Positions 22,221 to 33,788 of a stretch of DNA of 64,000 nt are shown here, piece by piece (positions within the stretch are counted from its first letter, which is position 1; each line of letters starts with the position of its first letter). The notes under the pieces are model-generated. The model searched no databases and had not been told where the DNA came from. It saw only the letters and a list, made by a program, of their open reading frames with translations. Made by a program: the position numbers and the translations under genes. The stretch spans positions 19,250,227-19,314,226 of the forward strand of contig OZ007509.1 in assembly GCA_963931865.1 (NCBI GenBank). Reading direction: 5' to 3'. This DNA comes from Axinella damicornis. Taxonomy: Eukaryota; Porifera; Demospongiae; Axinellida; Axinellidae.

Positions 22221-22567
22221 ACCTTATTCCGCAAAAATGAAATTCCAGGTTTCCGTTGCTATGACAATAACAACCCCTTATACCCACTGGTCACCATATA
22301 GATAGGCTGCATCCGAGATATGAAGTACATAGGATGTATAGTGTCCAAGTTATGGCCTCCCAAAATTCCCATTGAAGCCCATACAAAATCAATTTTTCTG
22401 CTGGAGGCGGCTCTATGGGGAATTTTGAGAGGCTATAACTTGGACACTATACATCCTATGTACTTCATATCTCGGATGCAGCCTATCTACATGATGACCA
22501 ACAGGTACAAGGGGTTGTTGTTGTCATAGCAACAGGAACTTGGAATTCCATTTTTGCGGAATAAGGT
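22221..22567. mobile_element. Near-perfect 347-bp palindromic foldback
   Basis: The ends accttattccgcaaaaatg (22221) and catttttgcggaataaggt (ending 22567) are inverted repeats. The inner arms ggctgcatccgagatatgaa and its complement (about 22306 and 22468) match perfectly. The spacer is about 50 bases. No ORF of note. Confidence 0.85.
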
Positions 22568-23545
22568 CTACTGTGTCCAGCAGCTGTACATTGGCAGTGA
22601 ATGCCTTGCTGAGCCATCACCGTATCAGAGAACGCGGTAGCGCTCTCTATTTAGGGATGGACAAGGAAATGTTGAATTTACCATACTGATGCACTAACTA
22701 GCAGGAAAACAGCCAAAGAAGCTACAACCCCCCAAACCAAGCATGCAGACAGAATGACACTGCCTAGCAGTTCACAAAAACTAACGTACGCAAGAGTGAT
22801 GACGAAAAGTCTGATTTGTCATCTTCTTTCTTCTTTCTTTCTCATACATGACTGCGCTAGGAGAGCATACCAACTAAAGCACTTCTGGAGCTAGTTTGCG
22901 CACAGAACAACACCGATTTTACCGTAGTACTTGCTATGTCCTCTTTTGTCTGCAAACTGGCAAGACCAGCAGTTTTGGCTAGCTACGATTCTGTGAAATT
23001 GTAGCACAACACCATTTTGAGGTCACACATTCGGGCTGCCAATTGCGCATGCCCAGTTCATATGCAAGCGCAAGTTGTGTTCTTTTGCTTGTGATGGCTG
23101 ACTGCGTTTGAGACACTTACGAATTTTTGTCAATCCGTCATCTGGTGGCTCACTACTGCTGAGAGGAATTTCTACCAACCTGTTTTCAAGATCTATCGTA
23201 ACTATGCCATCATGGAGGCGTGGTTTTCTTTTCAGACATAGCTACAGTGCAGAACATGTACCAATACTGACCAGAACTGTGAGTGAGGCTGGAGTTTTGA
23301 ACTTAATGCCACTGCAAGTACGTGACCTATATCACAGAGTCGGTAGACTCTGTATGTAGGGATACGACGTACACGCAATATATGTCAATACAAAAAAATC
23401 TCTCCAAATCTCAGAAACGGTACACTTATAAGCCTTTATAACCACCTACCGTTCATCTTCGAGTGTTTTCATGACCAACAAGACTCCTCGCGTCGCGAAA
23501 AACCGTCACGAAAGTACCACACCAGGTACTCGCAAAACGGGCAAA

Positions 23546-23592
23546 TTGTTTTTCTTTCTTCTTCTTCTTCTTCTTCTTTCTTCTTCTTCAGA
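23546..23592. repeat. (TTC)n tract
   Basis: Interrupted TTC/TTTC repeats, pyrimidine only. Confidence 0.85.
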
Positions 23593-24218
23593 CGGGCTAG
23601 CTCAACGTCGACTCAATCTCTCATGATGGTTTTCGCACGAAACAGCAGCATTTCACACCGAGTAGTGCACCTGGCCATCGCTTTTTCGCAACCTCCAAGT
23701 CTTCACCAGGCGGCTGCAGCTGCCCACTCAATAACTATGGCTTCTTTAGTCACGCCATTTTCTCGTTTGTACGCATGCGCGATCACTTAGCAACAAACGT
23801 AATTATTACTCAAGATCGCTGAATTAGAAGTGTCTTGCGCCGTTGTGTTGACATCTTCATAAAGCCAAGGTAAATTCTAAACTCTGGTTACCCTGCGTAT
23901 AATTTATGTATGTTACTACCTACTGTGTTCTGTGAGAAGGCTGAATGCCTATCTAAAGACTCAACAATTTTATAAATGTTGCTACTTCTGGTATAGCTAG
24001 CTAATAATGGTCTTCAAAGTTCAGACAGGGATTAGCTACTACTGCCTTAGTATCCATCCAGAAAAGGGTTGACTTGGGTCTGATTCTTCAGCCAATGTAA
24101 ATACCGGAGTCAATATTGTCCATATACCAAAGCAAGGGCTCCTACTACCTGTGAGGACACCGACTTCTGCTCTGTGATGGCAAATTGCATGCGCTGCTGC
24201 TAAAAAAAAAGACATGAA

Positions 24219-24492
24219 CAAGTAATAAAAAACATTTGAAAATGTAACAGGATGTAGGAATACCAGAACGGCAAAAAGTAAGGAAACAAGGTAGGGATGA
24301 TTGCACAAAACAGTGAAGTATACAATCCCCCTACATATCTTTTTTCATTATACACGTATATGGAAAAAGATTTCTGTAGGGGGGTTGTATACTTCACTGT
24401 TTTGTGCAATCATCCCTACCTTGTTTCCTTACTTTTTGCCGTTCTGGTATTCCTACATCCTGTTACATTTTCAAATGTTTTTTATTACTTGT
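24219..24492. mobile_element. 274-bp palindromic foldback (complete copy)
   Basis: Left arm from acaagtaataaaaaacattt; right arm ends in its complement at 24492. The centre is around 24355 (atatctttttt / aaaaagatttct). Partial copies at 19296-19480, 41550-42040 and 43425-43560 make it a family. Confidence 0.85.
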
Positions 24493-24826
24493 ATAATTAT
24501 GACTGTCATCGAGCTCTCTGATGTGAATGCCTCACCCCCTGCCAAAGGTAAATAATAAACAGTGATCACAAGAGCAACCATCAACATCAAATATGCATAG
24601 AACAATATTAAGAATCAAAGCCTGTTCAATGCCCAGCAGAAGGTCCACGTCCATCACTGCCATCATGAGAGACCGTCGTAGCTTTCCTTTGTTGACATGG
24701 TGATTAGGTAACAACACCTTAAAATCTGACATCAGGGTATACATCCAGTACCCCCGTACCCTTACGGTGATGTTGCACATACTAATAAGCTACGCATTTA
24801 ATGCGCTCGAAAAAGTGCACAAACTA

Positions 24827-25081
24827 GAGGCAAAAAATTTTCTGAGAAATTGAAAAGGATTTAGTGATGGCATGTCATTTTCAGAATTCTTGAAAAAGCT
24901 AAGAAACAAGGAGAAATGCCATTAACCAGCCTCAGTCCCATCGGGCCATCCCATCCCTAAATTCTACATTTTAATACGGGAGGCTGGTTAATGGCATTCC
25001 TCCTTGTTTCTTAGCTTTTTCAAGAGGTGGAAATATGACACGCCATCAATAAATCCTTTTTTGGAGAAAGTTTTTTGCCTC
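24827..25081. mobile_element. 255-bp foldback with TA target duplication, overlapping a stop codon
   Basis: It starts gaggcaaaaaa and ends ttttttgcctc, flanked by TA on both sides (24825-24826 and 25082-25083). The inner arms ttgaaaaagctaagaaacaa (24890) and its complement (25003) match perfectly, with a spacer of about 60 bases. The last base, read on the minus strand, supplies the G of the TAG stop of the MATH-like exon. Confidence 0.8.
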
Positions 25082-25883
25082 TATAGTAGAACTAAAATTC
25101 CCTGTGAGTCTTCTGCAAGGCAATTCAACCTAAGCTGACTTGCATTACTCACTGGAAACACAAGCAGCGACTGTCGCTTTTGATCGTATGACTTTTCTTT
25201 CACAGAAAAGGCATATGTACATTGCTGCAGACCATCAATCATCTGAAGCTGAAAAACAAGAAACATGTACCTATACAAGTTGTCACCACACTGAACTTCA
25301 CCTGCAATTTCACATTCTGGATGCTCGATACTATCGTTTTGAGAACTGCTACGATTGCCTGTGGTATCATAGTGGATGTACCCCTCAAATTCCATGACAA
25401 TGTTCCGTGGAGGCATCCGTCTAATCCTTTCATGTAGAAGGAAATCATGAACTGTGAAATTCTCCAGCTGTTGATTCAGTTCATTCACAGACATCAACTC
25501 CCCCCCAATCAGAATCTTGATGTTCATCCTCAATCGAGCCATTTGCTTCAATTCCAAACACCTTCGTTCCACTGTGACCAGCACCTCCAAGGTCATTGCA
25601 TTACCTGCATCTCGACCGACTCCGTTTGGGTAGAGCCTAAGCGCTAGTGTGACTGGCTGGCCTTGGTAACCATCCACCTTTACTCTGAAATCATTAGTGA
25701 ATGATTTCTTTGTGTGCTTGATGATATGGGTGTCTATCTCCTTTCGTTTCATTCTCCAGGACAGGGTGGCTTTGGGGAGGCTGCTGTGTTGCAATGATTT
25801 CGGCTGTTGATTATCAGTGCTTGCTCTTAGAGGGGCCTCCCCATACTGCAGTCCTGCAGCAAGAAGAGTACAATTGGCAACCT
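25081..25883 (-). CDS. MATH/TRAF-like C-terminal exon
   Basis: The acceptor gctattgcag opens the exon at 25883 with two bases of a codon, and the frame runs about 267 codons to TAG at 25081-25083. About 40 residues in, KKSFTNDFRVKVDGYQGQ, then TLALRLYPNGVGRDAGNAMT and LEVLVTVERR, resemble the N-terminal strands of a MATH (TRAF-C) domain, which in TRAF proteins binds receptor tails. The rest (FTVHDFLLHERIRRMPPRN and beyond) could be its remaining strands or a second domain. No RING or zinc-finger exon was found upstream, so the N-terminus is missing. The stop codon is formed at the junction with the 24827-25081 foldback, so the original C-terminus may have been longer. The family call is by eye only. 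Confidence 0.55.
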
Positions 25884-26745
25884 CTGCAATAGCACAAAGC
25901 TTAGCGGTGACTTGATTTCACACAGTTTGATTTTGTTTTTGTATCACTTTACACTGAAGCGATTTTGTGTGTTTGACTTAGTTAATCACTCAATTTTGAA
26001 TAGGACAACTGTTTGACATTTCAGCTGTGTTCTAATTTGCGTAAGTTGCTTCCTGGAATCAACTTATACGTAGACCACCTGAAGAAATTCAATCAGAGCA
26101 CTATGCTTAAAAAACACATTGGCACCAGGGATGGGCACATTATGCCGTAATTTCTTTTAGGCTATATTTCTTTCCAAAGAATTATAGGCTGAAAATAGGG
26201 TATGACATCATTCATGTGTATGTATTCAACAGGGCGGTGCCGGCAGACACAGGCCTAGTCATATAATGGGAAATTTTCGTGTTGAAAATCATTCGTGTCG
26301 ATAAATTTTCGTGAACTGCAGCTGCATTCGCGATATTTTTGGAACAACTTTGACCATGCTGCCCTTGACATACTTCCACTCACATGCCGACCCAGCTTCT
26401 TCGGGAAAACTCAAGCTGCTGCGGACCCAACATGGCGACAAATGTGTCTACCTATTCCGGCCAGCTCCTTCGCACTGTGCTCAGTGTGCTGCTCCTGAAT
26501 CTCTTGAGCGATACTTTGAGAAGGTATTTCCGTCTTGATTCTGCTGCATAGAAGTGCATCGTTGAAAGTAGCGAAACAGAGCCATATTAATTGTGCAGCC
26601 AAAGTACACGTGTTCGTTTCCTTGTTCCTTAACGTGATTTCCTCATTATTTGTAAATTTTGCATGATAAGATTTTCGCGTTTGGTGGCATTCACGAAAAT
26701 ATTTTAACAATGAAAATATATATTCGTCACACTTTCATGTTGTCC
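25884..26745. other. Gene-less AT-rich stretch
   Basis: No domain-bearing ORF. The region 26265-26740 is rich in attttcgtg/cacgaaaat motifs in both orientations and probably is another foldback related to the element at 27120. Confidence 0.45.
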
Positions 26746-26867
26746 TAGTCTATCGACAAATTCCTCTTGCTCCGGAAGTTGGGCACGGGGTGTAGGGAAG
26801 AGCTCTTTCTTACACCCCGTGCCCAACTTCTGCAGTGAGAGCAATTTGGTCTAGCTGGATAGACTAA
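26746..26867. mobile_element. Short foldback with inner gggcacggggtgta arms
   Basis: Ends tagtctatc / gatagacta. Inner arms gaagttgggcacggggtgta (26777) and its complement (about 26812) match perfectly, with a loop of about 14 bases. Confidence 0.8.
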
Positions 26868-26885
26868 TGTTGTCCTTACTAAAGT

Positions 26886-27014
26886 AGCTTCGTTCTCAGG
26901 CCTCTACCCAGATTTTATCTCACAGCCGTGGTGAAAAGTCGGGAGAACACATGCCTTCTCCCGATTTTCAATGGTTGCGAGATAAATTCTGGGCAGAGGC
27001 ATGGGAACGAGGCT
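26886..27014. mobile_element. Short foldback, agcctcgttcccagg family
   Basis: Arms agcttcgttctcaggcctct and agaggcatgggaacgaggct pair with few mismatches. The inner arms gggagaa(c) / ttctccc form the tip. Confidence 0.7.
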
Positions 27015-27119
27015 AAAACACAAGCACTGCTATTCATAACACTACAATAGATCTTCAGAAATGATAATGGGTTTTGAGGCTGCTTCATGAATATACTTGC
27101 CAGGCTGTGAAGAACAATA

Positions 27120-27706
27120 TACCGTATAGCGGGTTATTTTCGTGGGTGGAAATTTTCGTGAAATGCTGGATAAGGGCTTCAGAATTAATTTTCGTGGTTC
27201 TAATTTTCGTGGCACCCGCGTGCGCGCTATCGGCGCGGATGACGTAATATAAAAATTAGTACACGTGGCTTGATGGCCGAAGTACAGTTTCAACGACATT
27301 GCGCTTCACTGTACAGCGTGAGTGCGACGCTTTCGTCAGTAAAAGGCGTGTGGGAGGCCCGGTATTGGCGAAGAACTGCCATGCTAATGCGAGAATGGCA
27401 ACCGTATTGATCGTTTTGCTGTGGCGAGAGTACTGGCCTCGTTTTTCGTGGCCCTGCACCGGGGTCCAGTCATCTATGGTCCAATTCGATCACAACGCGA
27501 GGGACAGCTGGTGCAATCGAGGGCACTGTCAACGGGATACAGTCACGCAGGTACAGCTACGAAGAGTCGTATAGTGTACACGACGCCACCTTAGCTACGT
27601 GTTGCACAGCGCGATTGTGGGTTGAAAATTTCGTGGGTGGAAAATTTCGTGACCTGTCGATGAGTACGAAAATTGGCACCCCACGAAAATAACCCGCTAT
27701 ACGGTA
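27120..27706. mobile_element. 587-bp MITE with perfect 26-bp terminal inverted repeats
   Basis: The left terminus taccgtatagcgggttattt plus tcgtgg is the exact complement of the right terminus. Subterminal aattttcgtg motifs repeat on both sides. Internal ORFs (27299-27574) have no domain. A related end is seen near 42145 (cgtatagcgccaaattttcg). Confidence 0.85.
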
Positions 27707-29143
27707 CGCAATCAGAGGAGGTTGGACACATTTTCTGTGCACGTGACTATGCGCTGCGCTTGAACGGAAATAATTGCATGTTTTACGTTCCTAACTTCGC
27801 AAGCCTTGTTCCCAAGTCAATATGGCCTGGGACCGAGGGAAATCGTAAATTGCACCGAGGAATGAAGCTGCAGTTGAGGAGTTTGAAAGGTAGGAGTACG
27901 TTGAAGACGCCTCAGGTTGGGAAGGCTTCCAGTTGGAGTACCGGGAGTGTGGCTTCTCCGCCATCCTGCGCGGCCAATCCTTCAAGAGGCCGTACAGCCT
28001 AAGTGACCCAGGGGTTGAACGGGGTTGACGGCATATTAGGAATCTACTCGACTAGAGCTTTTGAATGATGTCAAGTTTGTTGAGATACTCGCAAAGACTA
28101 CCGAGAACACACTTCAGTATAGTAAACCTCCATATCAATTTGCCTGTCACATGACCGTGCCTAACCTCCTCTGATACGCAAATACCCAGTGAGCAAATGC
28201 CCATACTCAGCAGGCAAGTAACTGGGGAATGGCGCTCTACTTCAAGCGAACTGTTTCTAACACTTCGCCATCTTTTTATAACAGATTCTGACTCCACTAC
28301 ACATGGCTGGCCTACTACAAGTAACATGACTACTATGTTCGCGTGTGGGAGGCTTCCCTGTGCATATGTGTATTCCCAAGTGTTCAAAGAGTGTGCAACA
28401 GTGCTGCGCTTGGTTCTATTTTCACATATGAAATTCATTGCACCACAAGTATGCTTCATACTTACCTGTCCTTTGATTGTTATGGCTGCTGTGTACCAGG
28501 TACACAATGCAATTTCGCCCCCATTGAAGCCGAATGCGACCACAATCAATTAATTAGCTTGCCACACTCTGGCATGGCTGGCAGTAGAGGCAGTTCCTGT
28601 ACTTTGGCACAAGAAATAGCTTGCACGTATACGGACTTTTATGGATGTCTATGGGGAATAGACTCCTCCCTCGAGGGACTGACGGATGTTTTTAGCGATT
28701 ACTTGACCTGGAGTGGAGTTATGACCTGATAAGTCTCGTGAGTAGCGATTTTTGTGGGCTGTCGGTCCATGATTCTCAATAAAAACGTTTTGATTCCGTA
28801 TATCTGGATAAACTTCCATCAGTCGCTAATAACCATCCCAAAGGTGCCACTGTGCGCTGCAGCAGTTTCCTGGGCAACGCAGTGCTGCGTTAGCTTGTGC
28901 AAGAGTTAGTGAAATTTATAGCGGCGATAACTAGCAAACTATACATGATCAGTGGATGGTTTTTGCTGCATTAACTTAGCTATGTGTGGTGCTTATGTGT
29001 ACCGAGTTTCATTTCATATGGCCTTAGTGTACTTGTAAAATTAATGAAAATGTTTGTACATACAAAATCACTATCCCGTAGCCTTAACAGGAAGCCGTTT
29101 CAAGCCCACGTGCACATAGGCTGTGCAATCACTTACATGTACT

Positions 29144-29513
29144 ACCCTCGTTCCCAGGCCCACAAGCGGAATGCGAAAGTGGGCCTGGTGACACTTGGCA
29201 AAATTCCCGTATGTGCTGAGGTCAGCGTCTTGATTTCGGGTAGGTGAATCACGTTCGTCCATTGCCAATTACTACGTAGTAATTACATTCTTCACCCTGT
29301 GAAAAGTGTAGCCGTTTGATAAAACCGCTGTTCTAGCCTTCAAGACTCACCTCTGGTTGCTCCTTGGCAAGGACTTTCAACTTAGCCATCACCAACAGCT
29401 ACCTGCCACGTGAATTCTAATGCATCCAAGTAATCAATGAGCACATATGGGAATTTTGCCAAGTGTCACCAGGCCCTCTTCTGCGTTCCTCGTGTGGGCC
29501 TGGGAACGAGGCT
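29144..29513. mobile_element. Foldback of the cctcgttcccagg family with ~75-bp arms
   Basis: ccctcgttcccaggcccaca (29144) pairs with gtgggcctgggaacgaggct (ending 29513). Pairing goes on through ggcctggtgacacttggcaa (29184) against the complement near 29456. Confidence 0.8.
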
Positions 29514-30707
29514 ATACACCTACTAAGAGTGTGCAGCTGCTACTAGTGTTTACACAGCCTACATGTGTCTTTGAAAGGCTTCATGTTAACATAATTATTC
29601 ACATAATTATATCAGAGATGAGGTACGTAAGTGGAAACCATATGGCAGTTGCACACTTATTCTCTTGGTTATTACCCCGTGCGCAGCAGGGGGTAGAGTG
29701 ATCGGTTTGTCTGTCAGTCAGTCTGTCCGTCCAAGCGGTTTAAATTTGAGCAGTGAAGGCCTTGTTGAAGGCTTATTTCAGGGTAGAAGTGTCAGAATTC
29801 AGAAATACTAGCGTCTACATAACTCAGTGAACTCACAGACCAGAGATCTACTCGAGAGGCTGAGAAAAGCTGCATGAAATTCGTGCTTCTAATTTATACA
29901 ACTTGACCACACCCTATTTCTGACATTACTGCCACAACTTACGGAATCTCATTCTGCATGCTGACATCGCTGTAAATCGTGGCCTAGCTAGTGCTATAGC
30001 TCATCATGCATGCTGTATGAATAATCCGTGGTAGGCCATAGCTGTCAAGTCAAAGTTGCGCACGGGGTACGTGCTCTGCTGAACACCTCTAGTTCATAAG
30101 TGGTCTAAGCCTTCACGGCATGGACAATAGAGCACGGGGAACATGCAGGATTGGATATGTGTGTACCGCCCTATTCCTAGTGTCGGCACGGCCTTTGTGG
30201 GTTTCGCTGGTTGTATGCCCAAAGTGGTATGTTTTGCTCCCGAGTCGTAGATAAAAGCATGCTTGGGCTGTCAAAAAAACAAAACAGACGTATCTCTGAA
30301 ATCATGATACCAGTGTACTGTTGCACCTCTGGTGCCACACGGAAACCGTTCTGAGGCTCACCTTTCGTATCGTTCGAACGGTCTTAAACTGGTGTATGCC
30401 AAAGCGGCAGCTTTCACTGCTGACATTCCTGAGTAACGACTGGTAACGGCATACTTGACATGAAATCCACATTCAATCCCGTAAAATGCGCGTTTCCAAT
30501 CCAGTTCCCCGTGCTCTATTATGCATGGTTAGAGTCGGCACTCCACTTCTAAGAGTCAGTCCCGCCTCCACTAGAGGTATCTCTGCACGGATGCTGTTGT
30601 TGCAGTACAAATCATGGGACGCTGTAAACACTGGACCAGACTCTGAACATGTCAATTGACTGCTTTGCGCTTTGCTGACATGGCAAGTGTAACTGCAAGG
30701 TACCCTA

Positions 30708-31176
30708 TAGTCTCGCAGGCCAGAGGTTCGCAGCGTGCAGGGGGAGGGGAAAAGAAAGTCTGGTCACAATAGACAGGTTTCCGTGGCACGGAGGAATTAA
30801 AAACGTGACATCATATCAAATGTCACGAGGAAGGAAGTGTCTGCAGTGCCATTCTTCAACGTCAGTGATCAGCAATACATGGTTGCGTGTTGTTTGAGCT
30901 GTTCGCTTGCAACTCTAAAGGCCATCTAACCCGCAAATCTGTTCGTTTGAATCTGTGTGGATCATGTGAGCAATACGGAAGTTAGATGTAATTATTGAAC
31001 ACTCTCCAATCTGATCGGTGCCGCCAACATTACGGCAAAGTCCACGAATACCTGTCTAAAGTGACCAGATGTTCTTTTCCTCCTTCCCGCGTGCCACGAA
31101 TGTCTGGCCCGCACGACTACAACCAGACGTTCTTTTCCCTCTCCACACGCACCGAGAACGTCTGGCCCACAAGACT
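30708..31176. mobile_element. Foldback with duplicated right arm
   Basis: tagtctcgcaggccagaggt...gaaaagaaagtctggtcac (30708-30767) is inverted at 31061-31119, and that arm is repeated once more in tandem to 31176 (ttcttttccctctccacacg). Confidence 0.65.
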
Positions 31177-31370
31177 AAGTACCCTATTTGAAGTTAGTAC
31201 TACTCGCGTGACCCTCAACGAATCAGACGCCTCAGAATCGACCACATGACTGAGCGCATTAACTAGCTTATTGCACACTTTAGTGTGCATTAATCTAGAT
31301 AATGCACACTTTTCAAAGATCAACGGCTGTTTTGGGTCAGTGAGTACAGCAGTTTAGATACCAGTTTACA

Positions 31371-31508
31371 GTGCATTACAGGCTTTAGTGCACTCGGGCA
31401 ATATAGTTAACGGTCTCGGGCGGATAATGCACTTGCCTTCGGCTCGTGCATTATCTCGCCCTCGACCGTTAACTAAATTGCCCTCGTGCATTAAAACCTG
31501 TAATGCAC
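31371..31508. repeat. 138-bp near-perfect palindrome
   Basis: gtgcattacaggctttagtg pairs with the complement ending at 31508, through agttaacggtc/gaccgttaact, to a tip around cttgccttcggctcgtg. 'tgcatta/taatgca' words also fill 31270-31310. Confidence 0.8.
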
Positions 31509-32022
31509 ATTACTGGTAGAGGAGATAGCTAGCTACAAAAACCAGCCATAACTTTGGTAGCCTTATCAAGGTGCTGACACTTCTAGCACAAAACAATCAC
31601 CACCTTCATCATAGATAATAAACCTTATATTTTCGCGTCACCCACTAGCGCATAGCCTATAGCCCTATAATCAAGGCAGAAATAATGGGGTCAGGGATAA
31701 CCACTCTAGAACAAACAAGCACCTGCCGATCAGCAGCGAAATTAAATCCTCAATTAGCTACGATGTGTATGACACTATTCCGTCCATGGACATTTTGAAT
31801 CACTGCTTTAGAGACACAAAAGACACTGTTACCTTTACGGGGGGCGGGGGGAACGGGCTCTTTTCCAGTTCGCGCTTCAGCCATCATAGATATGGAGTAT
31901 ACTCAATTACCATAATTATACGCGTACGTACTCAGCGCTCTTCGCTCTCTCGTTCCAGTCCAAGATTGCCTAGGATGGGAATGCGACCGGAAAGTCACAC
32001 GAGTGATAGCAGGAGCTTATGT

Positions 32023-33788
32023 ATGATGATGATGATGATGATGATGAAACTTTATTTCAACAGGGTACCCCTTCAGCATGTGGCTGCTGATCTTCCAAGG
32101 GGCCCTGCATACATACAAAACATATACAGTAAAGCAAAAGGAAAAAGATTTATATGTGCAATAGCTATACATACTTATGAAGTAATTATTATAATCAATG
32201 TTGTTTTAGTTAACTAAAACTAAAACTATAATGCATTTTAGTATGGCATATTTCACTTTAGCAATTAAAACTAAAACTAAAATGAGGACTGTCTCAGCCT
32301 GTTAATTAAAACTACAACTAAACTAATGTTTAAATCACCCCAAAAAAGGTGGTTACTAAAACTAAAAGAGCCTTTACTAACCCTTTTGAGATTTAGTAAT
32401 TAAAACTAAAACTAAACTAACAATGCGACTTCTACCTAATTATAACCAAAAACTAAACTATTTCAGTTTTAGATAACTAAAACAACATTGATTATAATAC
32501 AGAAAAAAGAGGGGGGCACTGCATTCATGGATATGTACAATGCATACACAATAAGGAATAGTACAAGGTTGTAAAAGCAAAAACACTATAGTTAAAACAG
32601 AAACACAAACACAGAATGGGTGTACAAAAATATTAATATCAATTTCCGGCAACGAGACCTCTAGCTAACTAGTTTTGTAAAAGTGCAACGGTTACGGGTG
32701 GTCTTGATAGCATCTGGCAGCTGATTCCAGTTCCTTGCTCCAGAGTATTGGAATGATTTGCTGTATATCTCACTTTTGTGGGCCTTTAAGAATAGCTTGA
32801 GCTGTCCTCGTGTGCGGACTGTCCCTGGTTGCCATCTGAAAAGTGACCACAAATACTCAGGAGCTGCTCCATGGATGCAGTGATGCACAACTCTCAACTG
32901 TTGAAGGGCCCTTCTTTGCTCCAGTGTTGTCCACCTGAGCTTTGCTCTCGACATACTGCTGGGAGACCTCGCAGGTACTTGCAGTATGATCCTCATGCCG
33001 TAGTTGTGGAGTCTCTGCAGTTTCTGCTGGAGCTCTTTGGTACAGTTAGCCCATACCACACAGCAGTAGTCCAGGTGGGGGAGCACTATTGCATTGAACA
33101 GCATCTTCCTTGTCTTCATTGGCAGGTGCTTACTCACTCTCCTGAGTATTCCCAGATTCCTGCCAACTTTCTTAGCCACACTGTCAATATGCTGCTTCCA
33201 ATTGAGTTTGTCATCAATGAGCACACCAAGGTACTTTGCTGTTTGTTCATTCCTAATCGGCTGACCATCATGCTCGATGTGCGGCTCTACAAGCTCATGT
33301 TGTCTCCTCTTCCTTCCCAGGAACATTGTGTGGGTTTTCTTGAAGTTTACTCGGAGGCAGTTTTCCTGGAAACATTGGTTTGCTGTTTGAAAGGCCACAG
33401 TCAGCTTCTGTCTCACCTCGGCAACCGTCTTCCCATGACAGTATAGTATGGTATCATCCGCGTACAGTTGAGTCTCACATGACATGATCTTGGCCGGTAG
33501 TTTGTTCATGAACACAATGAACAATAGGGGGCCCAGAATAGAGCCCTGAGGGACTCCGCTGCTGATTGGCCTAAAGGAGGATCTTGCTTTGCCAATGCTG
33601 ACACACTGCGTACGATCATACAAGTAACTCTGAAACCAGGCAAGTTCAGCCCCATGGACACCAACACCATCCAGTTTTGACAGCAAGAGTTGGTGGTGTA
33701 TTGAGTCGAATGCTTTAGATAGGTCTATGAACAAGGAGCCCACAATATCATCATTATCTATGGACACTCTCCAGTCATCCACCACTGT
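32023..33788 (-). mobile_element. 5'-truncated non-LTR retrotransposon (LINE)
   Basis: On the minus strand it runs from about 33788 to a 3' end formed by a (CAT)n tail (32023-32046 on this strand, as ATG repeats), just after an aataaag-type signal. The coding part is the reverse transcriptase at 32661-33809. The 3' part is interrupted by a younger foldback (32188-32499). The 5' truncation point touches a perfect hairpin, atgagcggc-gaa-gccgctcat (33789-33809). No certain target duplication; the flanks carry an inverted match caggagcttatg (about 32014-32025) / cataagctcctg (about 33808-33819). Confidence 0.8.
32188..32499. mobile_element. AT-rich MITE nested in the LINE
   Basis: Terminal inverted repeats tattataatcaatgttgttttagttaact (32188) and the complement ending at 32499, with one or two mismatches. 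The interior is filled with 'aaactaaaactaaa' words. It separates the LINE coding region from its tail, so it inserted after the LINE. Confidence 0.8.

Larger units (their letters stand above)
21970..24218. other. Gene-less stretch with a long palindrome and a dispersed repeat
   Basis: No supported gene. It contains the palindrome 22221-22567 and a dispersed repeat at 22690-22860 (accaagcatgcagacagaat) shared with 63780-63960, plus a (TTC)n tract at 23546-23592. A minus-strand frame near 24040-24170 after a possible acceptor (cctcacag) has no recognisable domain. Confidence 0.5.
27707..31370. other. Gene-less stretch with foldbacks
   Basis: Antisense overlapping ORFs at 28052-28729 show no domain and no clear splice sites. 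A foldback spans 29144-29513 and another 30708-31176. A paired agccttgttcccaag/cctgggaccgaggg hairpin lies at 27801-27840. Confidence 0.45.

Noticed and set aside
26411..26710. Minus-strand 99-codon ORF as upstream exon of the MATH-like gene
   Set aside because: No RING, zinc-finger or coiled-coil pattern, no matching donor, and it lies in a repeat rich in cgaaaat words.
28052..28729. Overlapping ORFs of 118-165 codons on opposite strands, one with a hydrophobic stretch
   Set aside because: They shadow one another, have no recognised domain, and lack convincing splice or start context.
32871..33446. Plus-strand 191-codon ORF
   Set aside because: It is the shadow of the reverse transcriptase on the other strand.
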